Assembly (NCBI GenBank): GCA_932294295.1
Contig: OW028585.1
Span: 15,408,771-15,472,770, forward strand
Direction of reading: 5' to 3'
From: Alitta virens
Lineage: Eukaryota > Annelida > Polychaeta > Phyllodocida > Nereididae
DNA length: 64,000 nt
The position numbers and the translations under genes were made by a program. Numbering within the stretch: position 1 is the first letter of the stretch; every line of letters starts with the position of its first letter. Positions 18,736 through 30,135 of this stretch are shown piece after piece. The notes under the pieces were generated by a model that worked only from the letters and a program-made list of their open reading frames with translations, was not told the origin of the DNA and searched no databases.

Positions 18736-21700
18736 TCATATGCTCCTGCCCTTTGGTTTGGTGTTGCATGTCTCCTTTGTGGTCCTGGTGATCTGGGATA
18801 ACCATTATACCTTTGATCCATTGCCTCTCTAGGATCTCTGGGATAATAACTGTCGGAAGCGCCATAATTGTTGAATGAGTTGTCACCCCACTGATTTGGA
18901 TATGGCCCATTACTCCTACTTACTCGCTGATTATTTGATGGGCAGTTCCTGGCTAAGTGACCTTCTTTGTCGCATGAATAGCACCTAAATGACCTTGACT
19001 CCCAGGACTCAGTCATTCTTGACTGGCCTTGGCCATAATTATTAGGCTGATTAGGCTGGTACTGATTGGGTGTTGATCGCTGTGTGTTGGGTGTTGAGGG
19101 TTGACTCCTGGGGCGGTCATTCCTGGGTGCCTCCTGTTGCCAGCTACCCCTACCGTCTTGTCTTGAATCAACTCGCCTGGTGGCGCCCCCAGCGCCAGCG
19201 GTGTAAGTCTCATACCTTTCCCGCTCTGCCGAGTGTGCCATGGACTGTGCATTAATGGCGCTTATCAGCTTCTTGGTTCCTGCTCTACTTGACCTGGCTT
19301 CACTCGCTATTTCATCCTCGTTCTCTCTGTCATAGAATTTCAGAAGTTCAACGACTTCCCTGAAATTCACATTACCTCTTTCCCTAACTCTCAGTCGGAT
19401 GACTGGTGGGGTTAGCTTCAATAATTTGTCTACCAGTGTTGATTCATTATACCCAAGTACACGGTTCAGTTCCATCATACGACGAACAATTTCATTCCAT
19501 GTTTCATTCTCTCCCCTTTTCAGGTCATAGAATCTTTGACTGGCTGCATGACGTGATCCAAGCCCTCCTGCGAATCGGTTGAGGAACTCTTCTTTCAGCA
19601 CCTGCATAGTATCACAACCTAGCACACCTTCAAACCAGTTTCTAGCACTGCCAGCTAAGGTTTTCTTAAAGAATTTAATAGCTACCTCATCATTTTTAAT
19701 ATTGTGGTGTTCGAGAAAATCCTCAAACAGTAGCCAGTGACCTTTTGCGCAGTCTTCACTCCCTTCACCATCGAAAGACTTTGGAAAGAATTGCGTGATC
19801 TTGGAATAATCAGTATGTTTCAAGGTCTCATTTGGCACTCCCAGGGTGAATGCTGTTGCTGGTGGGGATCCGGCTGTCTCAGATGAAATGGCACTCCCTA
19901 TCACTGGTCGCAGAGTTGATTGAAATCCGGTGTGACCACATGCCCGCTGGTCACCTTGAACATAATAACTGAGGGGGACATGATTACCTTGGCTTACCTG
20001 ACCTGTGGCATTGGGACAGCATGGAGGTGCCCAGCAGGGTGTCTGTGTAAAGTTAGGCATCTGTGGAATAAAAGGTCCCCTCATATTGGTGTCTTGAGGT
20101 GGTGCCTCAGTTTGTTGGGCTGTGCGCATGTAACCGTTGATTGAGGTTGGTGTCATGTTTCGAGCTGTCATGCTCTGTCCGGCTGTTCCTGGATGGATGA
20201 GTGTGTCTCTGGAAGTAGGCAAAAGGTTGTAGTTGGTATATGTGGCTTGGTTATATGTTGGCTTCAAGTTGTCAACCAGAGGTGACTGGTGCACAGTTTT
20301 GACTATTGTGTCAGTTAATGATTGCTCCACTGTCTTATTACTCAAGGTGCTTACCAACTGCGGAGTCATAATCCCTCCCACTGCTTGGCTACTGTATGTG
20401 CTAATGCCAGGGGGTGTGGAGCTACTCCATTCATTAGATTGCACTGGGGCTAGACATCCATTCATCATTTGGCTACAATTTCCTAGTCCTACAAGTGCCT
20501 CCTCTGGGCTGGCCTGTGGATTATTACCCCAGTGCGCATCAACATCATTGTTTACTTGAGTGTGTTGTTGATGTTGAGGGGGGTGGTTAGTAGGGGGTCC
20601 TGTAGCATGACTGGTCAAGATGGTCAGTGGTGTGTTTAATTGTGACTGTGGTTTGATTACAATAGTAGGATTAATAGGGACCGTGAGTTGAGCCTGTGTT
20701 GATGATACGTAGGTTGAAGTGAATTGACCTGCTTCTGCCTGCGTGATCTGTTGGCGGCTATTCATGGTCTTTGGTCTAGCTCCCATCTCCATATTCCTCT
20801 CAATAGCGGCCATTAAAGCTGCCTCGGCCACCGTCGGTGACTTACTTGGGCTCGTGTCGCTAGTTGTCATGTTTTCTGGGGAATTCCCTTCAGACGTCAT
20901 AGCCAAGTTATCCTGTATTTTTAGATGGGTCCCAGGTACACCAGTCAATTTAGGCGATCCCCCGTTGCGATCTGGTACGTCACTTGCTGTGTCTGCGGGA
21001 TTAAATTGGCTTTTATTCATTGGCGTTGAGGCTGCTATCGGTTTACCTGTGAATGCGGCCTTGAACCTTTGTACCGTTGAATTGAAACTTCTTACCAATG
21101 GATTTGGTTTCGGATTCTTTTTATCTGGTGATTTAATTGATTTTTTAGTCACCAGAAGATTAGATTTGTTATTGTCTGATAGCTGGTAAGTAGTTGTCCT
21201 CCCGCTCCTCTCTGTTGTGGTCAGCTGGTTTGATGACCCCGCGGCTTGGGCAAGCGGTTCGGTGGCCATTGGTGCTGTTGGTGGGGTAGCGATGTCATTA
21301 GCAGGTATCATTATCCTCGGCCCACCTGTCACTGGCGTCCCAAACTTCGCATATTTCTCATCCGGGTAGAAGCCGAATTTGTGTCTGAAAGCATGCCTCA
21401 TTAGGTCTGTTAAAATGGGTGTTTTCATGGATATTTGTGCCTGTCTTTGAATCATTCCTGCTAACCTCCAAATCTTCTCATGGTCTGCAGATTCTTCGGT
21501 TGGCTCTGCGAAGTTCTTAAGAAATGTGTCTTGGTCTCCCTGAGTGAACCCTCCAGTAGGTGGTTTAGTCCCTATCAACACATCCCATGTCATTCCCAGC
21601 GCTCTTCTTACATCATGTCCCTTTATGAATTTTGATGCATAAGTGCATGCTAAAATTTTAGCTGCATCTCCTGCCTCTATCTTTCTATGTGATGATCTCT

Positions 21701-21923
21701 CAAATATGACTCTATGGACTGGGTGCACGAAACTTGTATCCACTGCACTCCAGTTAGCGCTAGTTCTTGGTGTAAAACAGTTAGCTATTGTTTCCCCAAA
21801 AGCACTAGCTATAGATTTTCTGACTTCCCTAGGGTCAATGGATGTAAAGTACTCAATGTTACTCGTTTTCGTGGGGCTGTTCCCCCTATTTTCATATGCA
21901 GATGCTCCTGCTTGGTGTGACAT
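18639..21923 (-). CDS. gag: Gag structural polyprotein
   Basis: 1,094 residues from an ATG at 21923. The first 650 residues are rich in Ser, Thr, Pro, Gln and Asn and low in complexity. A capsid-type retrotransposon Gag region follows around 725-850, including a SARNWFEG block. A single zinc knuckle of CX2CX4HX4C spacing lies at 981-994 (RCYSCDKEGH...), followed by a Gly/Asn/Tyr-rich, basic tail likely to bind RNA. Gag would assemble the particle and package genomic RNA. It is longer than most gypsy Gags (300-500 residues) owing to the disordered N-terminal extension. Its TAA stop at 18641-18639 lies inside the open pol frame. Confidence 0.9.
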   Translation of the reverse strand: MSHQAGASAYENRGNSPTKTSNIEYFTSIDPREVRKSIASAFGETIANCFTPRTSANWSAVDTSFVHPVHRVIFERSSHRKIEAGDAAKILACTYASKFIKGHDVRRALGMTWDVLIGTKPPTGGFTQGDQDTFLKNFAEPTEESADHEKIWRLAGMIQRQAQISMKTPILTDLMRHAFRHKFGFYPDEKYAKFGTPVTGGPRIMIPANDIATPPTAPMATEPLAQAAGSSNQLTTTERSGRTTTYQLSDNNKSNLLVTKKSIKSPDKKNPKPNPLVRSFNSTVQRFKAAFTGKPIAASTPMNKSQFNPADTASDVPDRNGGSPKLTGVPGTHLKIQDNLAMTSEGNSPENMTTSDTSPSKSPTVAEAALMAAIERNMEMGARPKTMNSRQQITQAEAGQFTSTYVSSTQAQLTVPINPTIVIKPQSQLNTPLTILTSHATGPPTNHPPQHQQHTQVNNDVDAHWGNNPQASPEEALVGLGNCSQMMNGCLAPVQSNEWSSSTPPGISTYSSQAVGGIMTPQLVSTLSNKTVEQSLTDTIVKTVHQSPLVDNLKPTYNQATYTNYNLLPTSRDTLIHPGTAGQSMTARNMTPTSINGYMRTAQQTEAPPQDTNMRGPFIPQMPNFTQTPCWAPPCCPNATGQVSQGNHVPLSYYVQGDQRACGHTGFQSTLRPVIGSAISSETAGSPPATAFTLGVPNETLKHTDYSKITQFFPKSFDGEGSEDCAKGHWLLFEDFLEHHNIKNDEVAIKFFKKTLAGSARNWFEGVLGCDTMQVLKEEFLNRFAGGLGSRHAASQRFYDLKRGENETWNEIVRRMMELNRVLGYNESTLVDKLLKLTPPVIRLRVRERGNVNFREVVELLKFYDRENEDEIASEARSSRAGTKKLISAINAQSMAHSAERERYETYTAGAGGATRRVDSRQDGRGSWQQEAPRNDRPRSQPSTPNTQRSTPNQYQPNQPNNYGQGQSRMTESWESRSFRCYSCDKEGHLARNCPSNNQRVSRSNGPYPNQWGDNSFNNYGASDSYYPRDPREAMDQRYNGYPRSPGPQRRHATPNQRAGAYDQHRYNQGPSRESNTSGGPYYGNNNGNQSHFH

Positions 21924-22287
21924 GGTTAAGCTTTGCTAGTCTATATAAAAATGTTGTGGCTATTTTAATAGGTATTTATCATTTAATCAATTTCATGCGG
22001 CTAATATGTCTTTGAATACAGTTAGTCCCTTAAAAAACGGATAGCATGACTCCGGTTGCAATGTTCTTTCTTTCTTTACTTACTAATATTTTATTAAGCT
22101 GACTTGTGTTCTGTAATCATTGTAATGGTGTTCTCTCTATTCTCTAAACATTTGATATTTATATAATAATTTGTCTCAATATTCTTTCTATTCTCTAATT
22201 TCTATACCTTTTTTACTCTAACTATTTTTCTGAGCACACCTAGATAAGATCTTTAATTTAATTTAAATGCAACTAAGCGATTAAATG
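21924..22287. other. Retroelement 5' leader
   Basis: About 360 AT-rich bases between the gag start and the primer-binding site. No reading frame is visible. This is the usual site for packaging signals and the subgenomic splice donor. Confidence 0.45.
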
Positions 22288-22305
22288 CCCCGGTTATGTC
22301 CACCA
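22288..22305 (-). promoter_or_regulatory. tRNA primer-binding site
   Basis: Read on the minus strand, TGGTGGACATAACCGGGG directly abuts the LTR end without spacer. The complement ends in CCA, as a mature tRNA 3' end must. The primer tRNA would end GTCCACCA; I could not match it to a particular isoacceptor. Confidence 0.8.
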
Positions 22306-24996
22306 TGTGATAAGATCGGTTGTTCCGGATCCGTTTAAACCAGGGGGACTGGTACGGGTCTAGTGTGCTCTTAATTAGTCTTCTTTTAATCTGAATAATT
22401 GCTAATCTTACTGCCTTGTCAACTGCATTTTGTAGCCTTCTTTGCCCATTATATGGCTAGGCTTAGAACTAGTGGTAACTGTCGGCCACTCTCATGTGTG
22501 CAGACCACTCTATGTATCAAATAAATCTATCAGTAATAATCAACAACTTGGAAAATTGAGTTTAAAATGTATTCTGATATATAATGTATTACAAAGTAGG
22601 AGTCACCAGTTTAGAGATACTGGGTCCTAAATACATACAAATCATTCAAACATGAGTACATAGTTATGAATAAATATATTGAATAATACACTATGGCTAT
22701 AGTTGACTAAACATGATTATAAAACATAGGGATCACCAGTTTTTGGAGGTACTGGGTCCGGAATATACACTAATTACTCAAACATGAGTATCTGATTACC
22801 CACACCCAAATGTAGTCAAGCACAAGAGTACCATGGATCCTGCTCATATTATTTATATCACCTTCTGTGTTAATTTACCTCACATATAATTTAGGTACTT
22901 TATTGGTCCAGACAATCTGGATCAATTCACAATGATGACATCACCTCATTAGCCAGTTTTACTGTAATCTTTATACTCTCTAGTATAATTTCTACATACA
23001 TTTGATGACTCTCCCTTGTTACTAAAAACCATTAGTTCAATTAATCTTGTCTATAATACATTTGGTTTCTTGGTATTTCTATTTCAGTTGATCATTCAGG
23101 TCAGACATATTTAAATATACAGTTGTCTCTTTTGAATACAGCAATCTAATATCTTGCACTGAGTTATCCTTCATTGGAAACTCCCTGCAAACACATTCTC
23201 TTCTTCAATTTACTCACAAATATTCTTTATATCTTGCACTGAGTTATCCTTCATTGGATACTCCCTGCAAACACATTCTCTTCTTCAAATTACTCATAAA
23301 TATTCTTTATATCTTGCACTGAGCTATCCTTCATTGGATACTCCCTGCAAACACATTCTCTTCTTCAAATTACTCATAAATATTCCTTATATCTTGCACT
23401 GAGCTATCCTTCATTGGATGCTCCCTGCAAACACATTCTCTTCTTCAAATTACTCATAAATATTCTTTATATCTTGCACTGAGCTATCCTTCATTGGATG
23501 CTCCCTGCAAACACATTCTCTTCTTCAAATCACTCACAAAGATTCTTTATATCTTGCACTGAGCTATCCTTCATTGGATACTCCCTGCAAACACATTCTC
23601 TTCTTCAAATTACTCTCAAAGTCAGACCTTCTTTATAATGGGAGCTTCAAAACTTTGTCCCTGTCTCTCTAGGGATCTCTCAATATAAATATAAAGCCAT
23701 CTTTTAGCTTTTAAAAGATGCTTTCTTTGGTTTGAGTCACCTCCCCTATAATGGATGCTCAAATCTCTACCAGGTTGTCCTTTCTCTGCATGCAGGACAT
23801 AATCAATAATCATTCGTATTCCTCATCATAATTTCACACAATATTCACTTACTTCTTCCAGTTCATAAAGTCACACATATATTCACAGTAAATTCTCTAA
23901 TGTCTCATCAAATCATAAATTCACTCAATATTTACTTACTTCTTCCAGTTCATAAAGTCACACATATATTCACAGTAAATTCTCTAATGTCTCATCAAAT
24001 CATGAATTCACTCAATATTTACTTACTTCTCTTAATTCATAAAGTTATACAAATGTTCACATAAAATTCACTTACTTTCTTCTAACTCAGTTTCCCAATC
24101 AGGTTTGGTTAAATGTAGCTAAATAAAAATGATCTCCTGTGATCTTCCAATTTTGTCAAAGCAAAATTAATCTGGCCAAGGTGACTTGGTGTCCAGAACT
24201 GGTATATTGGAGTGTGTCTTTATCTGATTTTTCTGTAGTTTATATACTAGTCCCTTTTGTCTTAATGACCTATTGTCTAAAATCCTCCCCATTCTGTTGT
24301 CATTGTTGTTGTGATCGATCGGGCAATTCTGTCATGCATCCAGGCCAGTGCTTCTGTCCTGATGGGTCAGTTCATGTCCTTAGATGACCAGTGACAATTG
24401 TTGTTTTGTGGTTTTTAGTAAAAGGTGTTCAAAATTACATATATCTGTTAATATACATTTGCATCTTTACACAATAATATTCTTTAGGTGTTCTGTTGGC
24501 TCCTTGGTCCTTTGGTGATCAAATGGCCCTGTTGATAGTCTCTGTGCCAGTGTTTTTCAGGTTGTCATAGTTTTATCCCCAGGTGGCGTCCTAGTCTTGT
24601 TTCAGCTCTTGTTAGGTTTTGCGGCCCTCTGGTGGATATACTTGTCATTGTGTCCAGGCTGGGTTTACATGTTGTGACCACTAGTCTTCAAAATTCACAT
24701 ATGTCTGTTGATATACATTTACATTTTTACACAATAATATTCCTTTGGTGTTCTGTTGGCTTCTTGGTCCCTTGGTGATCAATGGCCCTGTTGATAGTCT
24801 TTGTGCCAGTGTTTTTCAGGTTGTCATAGTTTTATCCCCAGGTGGCGTCCTAGTCTTGTTTCAGTTCTTGTTAGGTTTTTGCGGCCCTCTGGTGGATTTA
24901 CTTGTTTACATGTTAAAAATTTGCAGTACATAGTAATAGTTTCTTATTACTATACATAAAAGTATTATTATACATAAAAGTACATTCTACATGACA
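22306..24996 (-). repeat. 5' LTR (sense minus)
   Basis: Same 2,691-base sequence as 3467-6157, including the six-unit array at 23150-23619. In sense direction this is the upstream LTR, so it should hold the promoter of the gag-pol RNA. Identity to the other LTR over all stretches compared indicates young age. Confidence 0.93.
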
Positions 24997-25000
24997 GTAG
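24997..25000. other. Target-site duplication, right copy (GTAG)
   Basis: Repeats the GTAG found at 3463-3466 on the other side of the retroelement. Confidence 0.75.
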
Positions 25001-25980
25001 GGCTTATTATGTCCGCCCACATTGACAATTAAGGAAAAAACTAGTATAATTATATAATTGTAAATGGCGGTTGAACATGCTATTTGTAAACACACGTCAT
25101 TTGAGACTAATATCCGTAGCCTAATTGCTATTGCAAAGTTGCTTCATCTGATTCACTACATGCTATGTGTAATCATTACATCAAACACTTGTAATCAGCC
25201 TGGATAAAGTCATTCCTGTAGTCATGGTTTGTGGTGATCAAGTGAAATGAATCATTTATAATTAATAATTTGATCAATAGATAAATGATCAAATAGTCTG
25301 TGGTCATATATATTTAATAAGTCATTCGCTTTAATGGTCCAGTAGAGTAATTTGTAAATATTTTCTGTGATACAGCTGGGATTTATTGTATTTTGCTTAT
25401 TAAATTTTGTATATTTTTCTAAATTATAAATTGATATACTTTCATTGTCATTGCCCATTCCTATATATTTCCTATTGTGGAATTTGGATTTTGAATCTTT
25501 TTGAATTTATATACATTTTAATAAATAGCAGAACTTGTAATTGATTTATCTTGTCGTTTCACATTATTGACACAGGACCAAGACACAAAAAATTAGATAT
25601 TACACACTGAGAAAACAAGTTACCACAGTACAGTTAAATAGTAAAATAATTAATTTTAATTGAAAATAACTGAATATATGCACATCATCAACTGTGCTTC
25701 ATTTGCACAAAATAAATGTGCCGAATCTCAGGCTTATTGGTTAAGCCTTAAGGTTAACACTTTAGAAAATATACTTTTAATCCAACAGCACTGACTGGCC
25801 GGTCAAGAGAATAAACAAAAGTTGGGGGCTGTGGAGTACTTGCGCAAAGTCTTGGTGAGAGTCTTGCGGACAGAACTCCGGTGACAAATGTCACCAATTA
25901 CGTCTACTGAAAAAGCCCTTGGGTGCCTCTGCTGCTGCTGTTCATCTATAACTTCTAATGTTGAATTATTGTTCTTGCAG
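25001..25980. other. Spacer or intron upstream of zinc-finger gene A
   Basis: AT-rich and non-coding. 25718-25785 resembles part of 30480-30570 and of the hairpin element at 47921 (CCGAATCTCAGGCTT, GGTTAAGCC), a relic repeat. The last 30 bases, ending TTGTTCTTGCAG, match the acceptor region at 40530-40560, so this end is probably intronic. Confidence 0.5.
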
Positions 25981-27179
25981 ATTTTCCGGAAAGAATTCTT
26001 CCAGGAATTAAATCAGAATATGATGGATTCCTTCTCCAAGAAGCTTTGCCTTATGAAATTACACCAGAAATATGTGATTCAGATTGGCAAGAAGCAAATG
26101 TCATTGAGATTAAACCGGAAACTGTTATGACGCAGGATACAACTTCTGAAGAAATACTACCAGAATTTTATGGCTGGAATCCCGTGAAGATAACTCCTGG
26201 TGAAATAAAGCTAGAAAAAGAGCATTCTGATATTCGGACATCACTGACGCAGGACTACAAGAATGCCATCATTGGTATCGTTAAAGTAAAGCCTGAGCAT
26301 GCTTCAAGTGTTGATGATGCTTGTCCAGTTTCATATCAACCGCACAGTATCAAACCGGAAAGAACTTACGGTGAAACTAATCAGACCTTCGATGCCTGTG
26401 GTTATGTGAAAACAGAAGAAAGCTACCTCGACAATCATATGCAAAACTTCAGAATGGAACTGGATGAAACTTGCAATGGCTCTGGAGAGATTACATGTCA
26501 AGGTAAACAGTGCACTGTGCATGGAAAAAAGTTGGAAATGGCATATCAGCAGACCTCACATACAATGATGGACAGTAGGGAGAGACCTTATAGATGCAAT
26601 TTATGTGAGAAAGGATTGGAAAATGCATATCAACTTCGCCAACACATGCTGATACACAGTGATGAGAGACCATACACTTGTAATGTTTGTGGGAAAGGAT
26701 ATAAACTGCCATATCTACTTGCCCAACACACAGCGATACACAGTCAAGAGGGACCTTATACTTGGAGTGTATGTGGAAAAGAATTTACAAAAAGAAGTAG
26801 GCTGAACAAACACCAGGGGATGCACAGTGGGGAGACCCGGGAGAGACCTTACATTTGCAATGTATGTGGGAAAAGATTTACAATGCTAAATAGTGTGACC
26901 ACACACATGAGGATACACACTGGAAAGAGACCTTACACTTGCAATGTCTGTGGGAAAGGATTTACACAGCACAGTAACTTGACCGCACACATGATGACAC
27001 ACACTGGTGAGAGACCTTTCACTTGCAATGTCTGTGGGAAAGGATTTACACAGCACAGTAACCTGGCCACACACATGTTGATACACAGTGGAGAGAAACC
27101 CTATATTTGCCATGTCTGTGGAAAAGGATTCGCTGTGCAAAGTTACCTGAACAATCACCAGAGGATACACAGTGGGTAG
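25981..27179 (+). CDS. C2H2 zinc-finger gene A, 3' exon (7 fingers)
   Basis: The exon begins after a TTCTTGCAG acceptor, with two bases completing a phase-1 codon. It encodes an acidic N-terminal part with repeated SUMO-consensus motifs (EIKPE, EIKLE, VKVKPE, SIKPE, VKTE). About seven C2H2 fingers follow between 26590 and 27170. Finger three has Trp in place of its first Cys (YTWSVC), and a vestigial finger precedes the array. The frame closes at a TAG replacing the expected linker codon GAG, and more finger-like text follows. It is a probable nuclear DNA-binding regulator. Upstream exons and the true start are not identified; the acidic region needs the spliced exon, since no ATG opens it. 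Confidence 0.8.
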
Positions 27180-27430
27180 AGACCTTATACTTGCAATGTC
27201 TGTGGGAAAGGATTTACATCGAGTATTTTGACCAGTGACCACACACATGAAGGTACACAGTGGAAAGATACTTTACACCTGCAGTATCTGTGGGACAGGT
27301 TTTATACGAAAACATATGCTGAAGAGGCACATGTCAGTGCATAGTGGAGAGAAACCTCACATTTGCAATATCTGTGGGAAAAGATTACCTTGCCCAACAC
27401 ATGAAGAAATACCACACCGATGACAGTGGA
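27180..27430 (+). pseudogene. Decayed fingers behind the gene A stop
   Basis: Finger text continues in changing frames after the TAG at 27177: a broken finger, then YTCSICGTGF and HICNICGKR. This matches the decayed tail of the pseudogene at 42040-42170. The ancestral gene was evidently longer. Confidence 0.75.
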
Positions 27431-28252
27431 GATAGACCTAAGCTTGAGGCAGGGCAGCCAACTCTGTAGCATTCACCATGAGAAACTGATAGAGACTGGC
27501 ATATTTAATTGGTGTCTAACTCACTCAGAAAGATTTTTAAGTATACATTTTCTTGATTTTTAATTTGTCTCACGCATGGAGTTCGAAATAAATTTGATGT
27601 GAACACTGGACCAAATCTGGCTCATTCACTCCAGAGATAGGCAGGCTGGACATTGCAGTACTTAATTGGCAAAAGGGAAGCTAGAATGCTTCAAACTCTT
27701 AAATTAAAAGAGCTCCTCAGTGATGATTATGTACATTGTGTGTATGCAGAGCTAGTGGTATATACCATATGTATACTGACTGATTATCATTAAATTTTAG
27801 TAGTCTTGACAGCCAATGTTTAGATACTTTTTTCAAGTCGTAAACTTTGTTTCGTATATATCTGAAAAGTGCATGTTAGCTAGTTTGATGTATTCAAGCT
27901 GTTTTAAAAGCTTCTAACCAAAGATTTTTATGTGAAAGAGTGTGATTAAAGATATCTAGTACATCTTATAAGTGTTAAGTTTCATGTGGCACAATGTCGC
28001 AGCGATGCGGGTTCAGTTAAATAACATTTCTACAAGTCATTCGTACAAGGCAGTAGGTAGCCTGAGGCAGAGGAGACTAACGCCTCGTCTGCTGTAGGCA
28101 AAAAAATTATTTTGTCATGCCAAGACTAAAATACAGTTCTGTAATATTCCAACTTAAAACTTTTATTGACTTCGCCTCGTCCGATTTCATTTCAGCCTCT
28201 GGCTATGGCTATGTTGTACTGGAAATGCTAATTGGGATATTGCTCTCTAGTA
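27431..28252. other. Gene A 3' flank
   Basis: No coding sequence. An AATAAA-type polyadenylation hexamer lies at about 27586. The block near 27430-27480 (CTTGAGGCAGGGCGGCCAACTC-like) is repeated at 43430. Confidence 0.5.
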
Positions 28253-28706
28253 GAGACCGTAGTCGCCGCCATTTAGCGCCGCCGCCAGTCATAATTCATC
28301 CAAGTCAAGTCATCAGAAGCCAAGTCGCCGCCGATTTTAATTCACGAAGCCGCCACTAGGGGGCTGGCCCAAGCGCCACCTGGCAATGCTGGCATGTATC
28401 AATTGACCTAATTCAAGTTACGAAATTATGGAGATCGCAACTTTTGAACCGACGACGTTGTTATGAAATGATGACGTAGTCTCTTTCTGGACCATTTGGC
28501 AAAAAAAAACGATAATAAGTTGATCTTCCATAGGATTACATGTATTTTTGAAACAGCGATAATAAGTGAAATCAATTTTTAACCAAGTCAAGTCATTTAG
28601 TGCTAAGTCAAGTCACCAGGAATGACTGAAGTCATTGAATTCTGTCAAGTCAAGTCATCTAGCACCAAGTCAAGTCATGTCAAAAAATGCAAGTGACTAC
28701 GGGCTC
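28253..28706. mobile_element. Tc1/mariner-type MITE, copy 1 (AAGTCA-rich)
   Basis: The ends are 12-base inverted repeats (GAGACCGTAGTC / GACTACGGGCTC) flanked by TA at 28251-28252 and 28707-28708. A GC-rich left part contains GCCGCCATTTAGCG and a CTCF-like CCACTAGGGGGCTGGC. The right part is built of AAGTCAAGTCA repeats. It pairs with 40608-41046. No transposase is present. Confidence 0.8.
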
Positions 28707-29342
28707 TACTCTCTAGGATGCAAGTCCAAAATTGCTGTGATTCTGTAAGTGGCCGATGATAGCCAGCTGCTATTAGCAGCATGGACACGACTTGATCAGT
28801 GCTGCAGTTACCTATGAAGATCTTCGAACACATGCATTAAAGATGCCCTAAAATGTAGAGGGAATATGCCTATCATGCAACCAATGATTAACTGAATGCC
28901 ACAACAGAATCACTGTCTCTGCTTGGGACCCTTGAATCAGGGTCCCTGGAGAAAGACACAGTGGAAGATCTTATACTTGGAATGTTTGTGGAAAAAGATA
29001 TACAGGACAAGAATCTCTGACTAGACTCATGGAAAAGCACTGCATTGAGGAGTAAGACACTTGATTTTCCAAGCCGCAAACTCATTCTATAAATTTCTGA
29101 CTTTCATCTAGTTGTTGGATCAAATTACTTGTATGAAAACGTGGAAAAATAACTAATGGTGGGAGAGCTGTACACTGTGTACAGGATGACCTGTTTAAGT
29201 TTTAATAATTAGACTTAACGAAATTTTAAGTGAAAAAAAAAAGTATAAATGTATACAATACAACATAGTTGGAGACTGCAAATTAAAATCTATGTTGTAT
29301 GACTTTTAAGACAATGCAAACTTCTTAAAACACAAATCGCTA
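28707..29342. pseudogene. Spacer with a relic zinc finger (about 28930-29060)
   Basis: Text around 28970-29050 reads as a degraded finger (CTTATACTTGGAATGTTTGT, then ACAGGACAAGAATCTCTGAC) on the plus strand with broken frame. The same relic and its downstream text recur at 46770-46930. The rest of this interval shows nothing. Confidence 0.55.
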
Positions 29343-29556
29343 CAGTGCCCGACGTCGAAGTTGTGGCCGACACCGGAGTTGTGGACTTCCAATAGTGTCG
29401 TCCTGGGGCCGATCCAAACATTCTGAATGAACAGGGTGATAGATGTCGCTATTATTCTAAATCTTTCTCTGTCAAAATGTTCTGAATCCGCCCCTGGATG
29501 TCACTATTGGAAGTCCACAACTCCGGTGTCGGCCACAACTTCGACGTCGGGCACTG
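29343..29556. mobile_element. Foldback MITE with 55-bp inverted repeats
   Basis: A 214-base element with perfect 55-base terminal inverted repeats starting CAGTGCCCGACGTCGAAG, flanked by TA on both sides (29341-29342 and 29557-29558). The central 100 bases are unique. The TA duplication and CAGTG start indicate Tc1/mariner mobilisation. Confidence 0.9.
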
Positions 29557-29574
29557 TATGTCAATGTAAGATTT

Positions 29575-30135
29575 TAATTTATGTTGGAACTTATATACTC
29601 CTAGGTAATATTAAACAGTTTTTAAATATTTGTTAAACCCACCCACATAATTTTTGTTCTTCAGTTAACATATGGTTAATGTCTCCTTGCAGAGTTGAAT
29701 TAAATTGTGTGTTTCCAAGATTGCTAACTTGTATCTAAGTGAATAAATAGCTGTGAAACATGCAGGACATTATTTTGATTATTTGTTCTTCAAGTGTATT
29801 TTACCTGATTTACTCCAGGTGGCAGCCTGATGCAGTTGCCAGGCCCAGTTATGTGAGATTCCTTCAACTTGCACCCCTGTTACAGTACTGTGAGTGGCAT
29901 TAGCTTGGAGGGCTGCATTTTCGTCTAAGTCATGTATTGGCTACACTGCATTGTTGTGTGGTTTAAGTAGTCAGAATATATGTGTGAAGGGAAACTATCC
30001 ATGCGGCTAACATTTCCTGAGACATTATGTTTGGAGATGGATTATTTCCAATGATTTGTTCCTGACTTCTGCAGGTCTTGCATTAAACTGTAGTCCAAGA
30101 GATTTACAAGGCAGTACAACTTATTTGCTGGTGTA
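29575..30135 (+). repeat. Dispersed duplicated spacer block, copy 2
   Basis: Uninterrupted version of the block at 905-1262/3061-3200 and of 47100-47560. It contains the CAGGTGGCAGCCTGATGC motif near 29816 and lies about 1.1 kb upstream of gene B. It shows the empty site for the transposon at 1263-3060. Confidence 0.7.

Larger units (their letters stand above)
3467..24996 (-). mobile_element. Complete env-bearing Ty3/gypsy LTR retroelement (21.5 kb)
   Basis: Two LTRs of 2,691 bases (offset 18,839) enclose about 16.1 kb. All retroviral-type genes read on the minus strand: gag, pol, an LRR secreted protein, env and a small ORF. The pol order protease-RT-RNase H-integrase and the RT/RNase H connection signature mark Ty3/gypsy, not BEL/Pao or Copia. 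A primer-binding site abuts the 5' LTR and a polypurine tract abuts the 3' LTR. A 4-base duplication flanks the element. No stop or frameshift breaks the large frames, and the LTRs matched wherever I compared them, so integration was recent. The size is about twice that of common gypsy elements because of long LTRs and about 5 kb of extra sequence, including an antisense host-like gene. Confidence 0.95.

Noticed and set aside
18608..18910. 100-residue frame overlapping the gag-pol junction
   Set aside because: It is the third, unused frame in a compositionally biased region; pol continues in the -1 frame instead.
20743..21189. 148-residue open frame on the plus strand opposite gag
   Set aside because: It is an antisense shadow of the low-complexity Gag N-terminus, with no start context, splice signals or domain.
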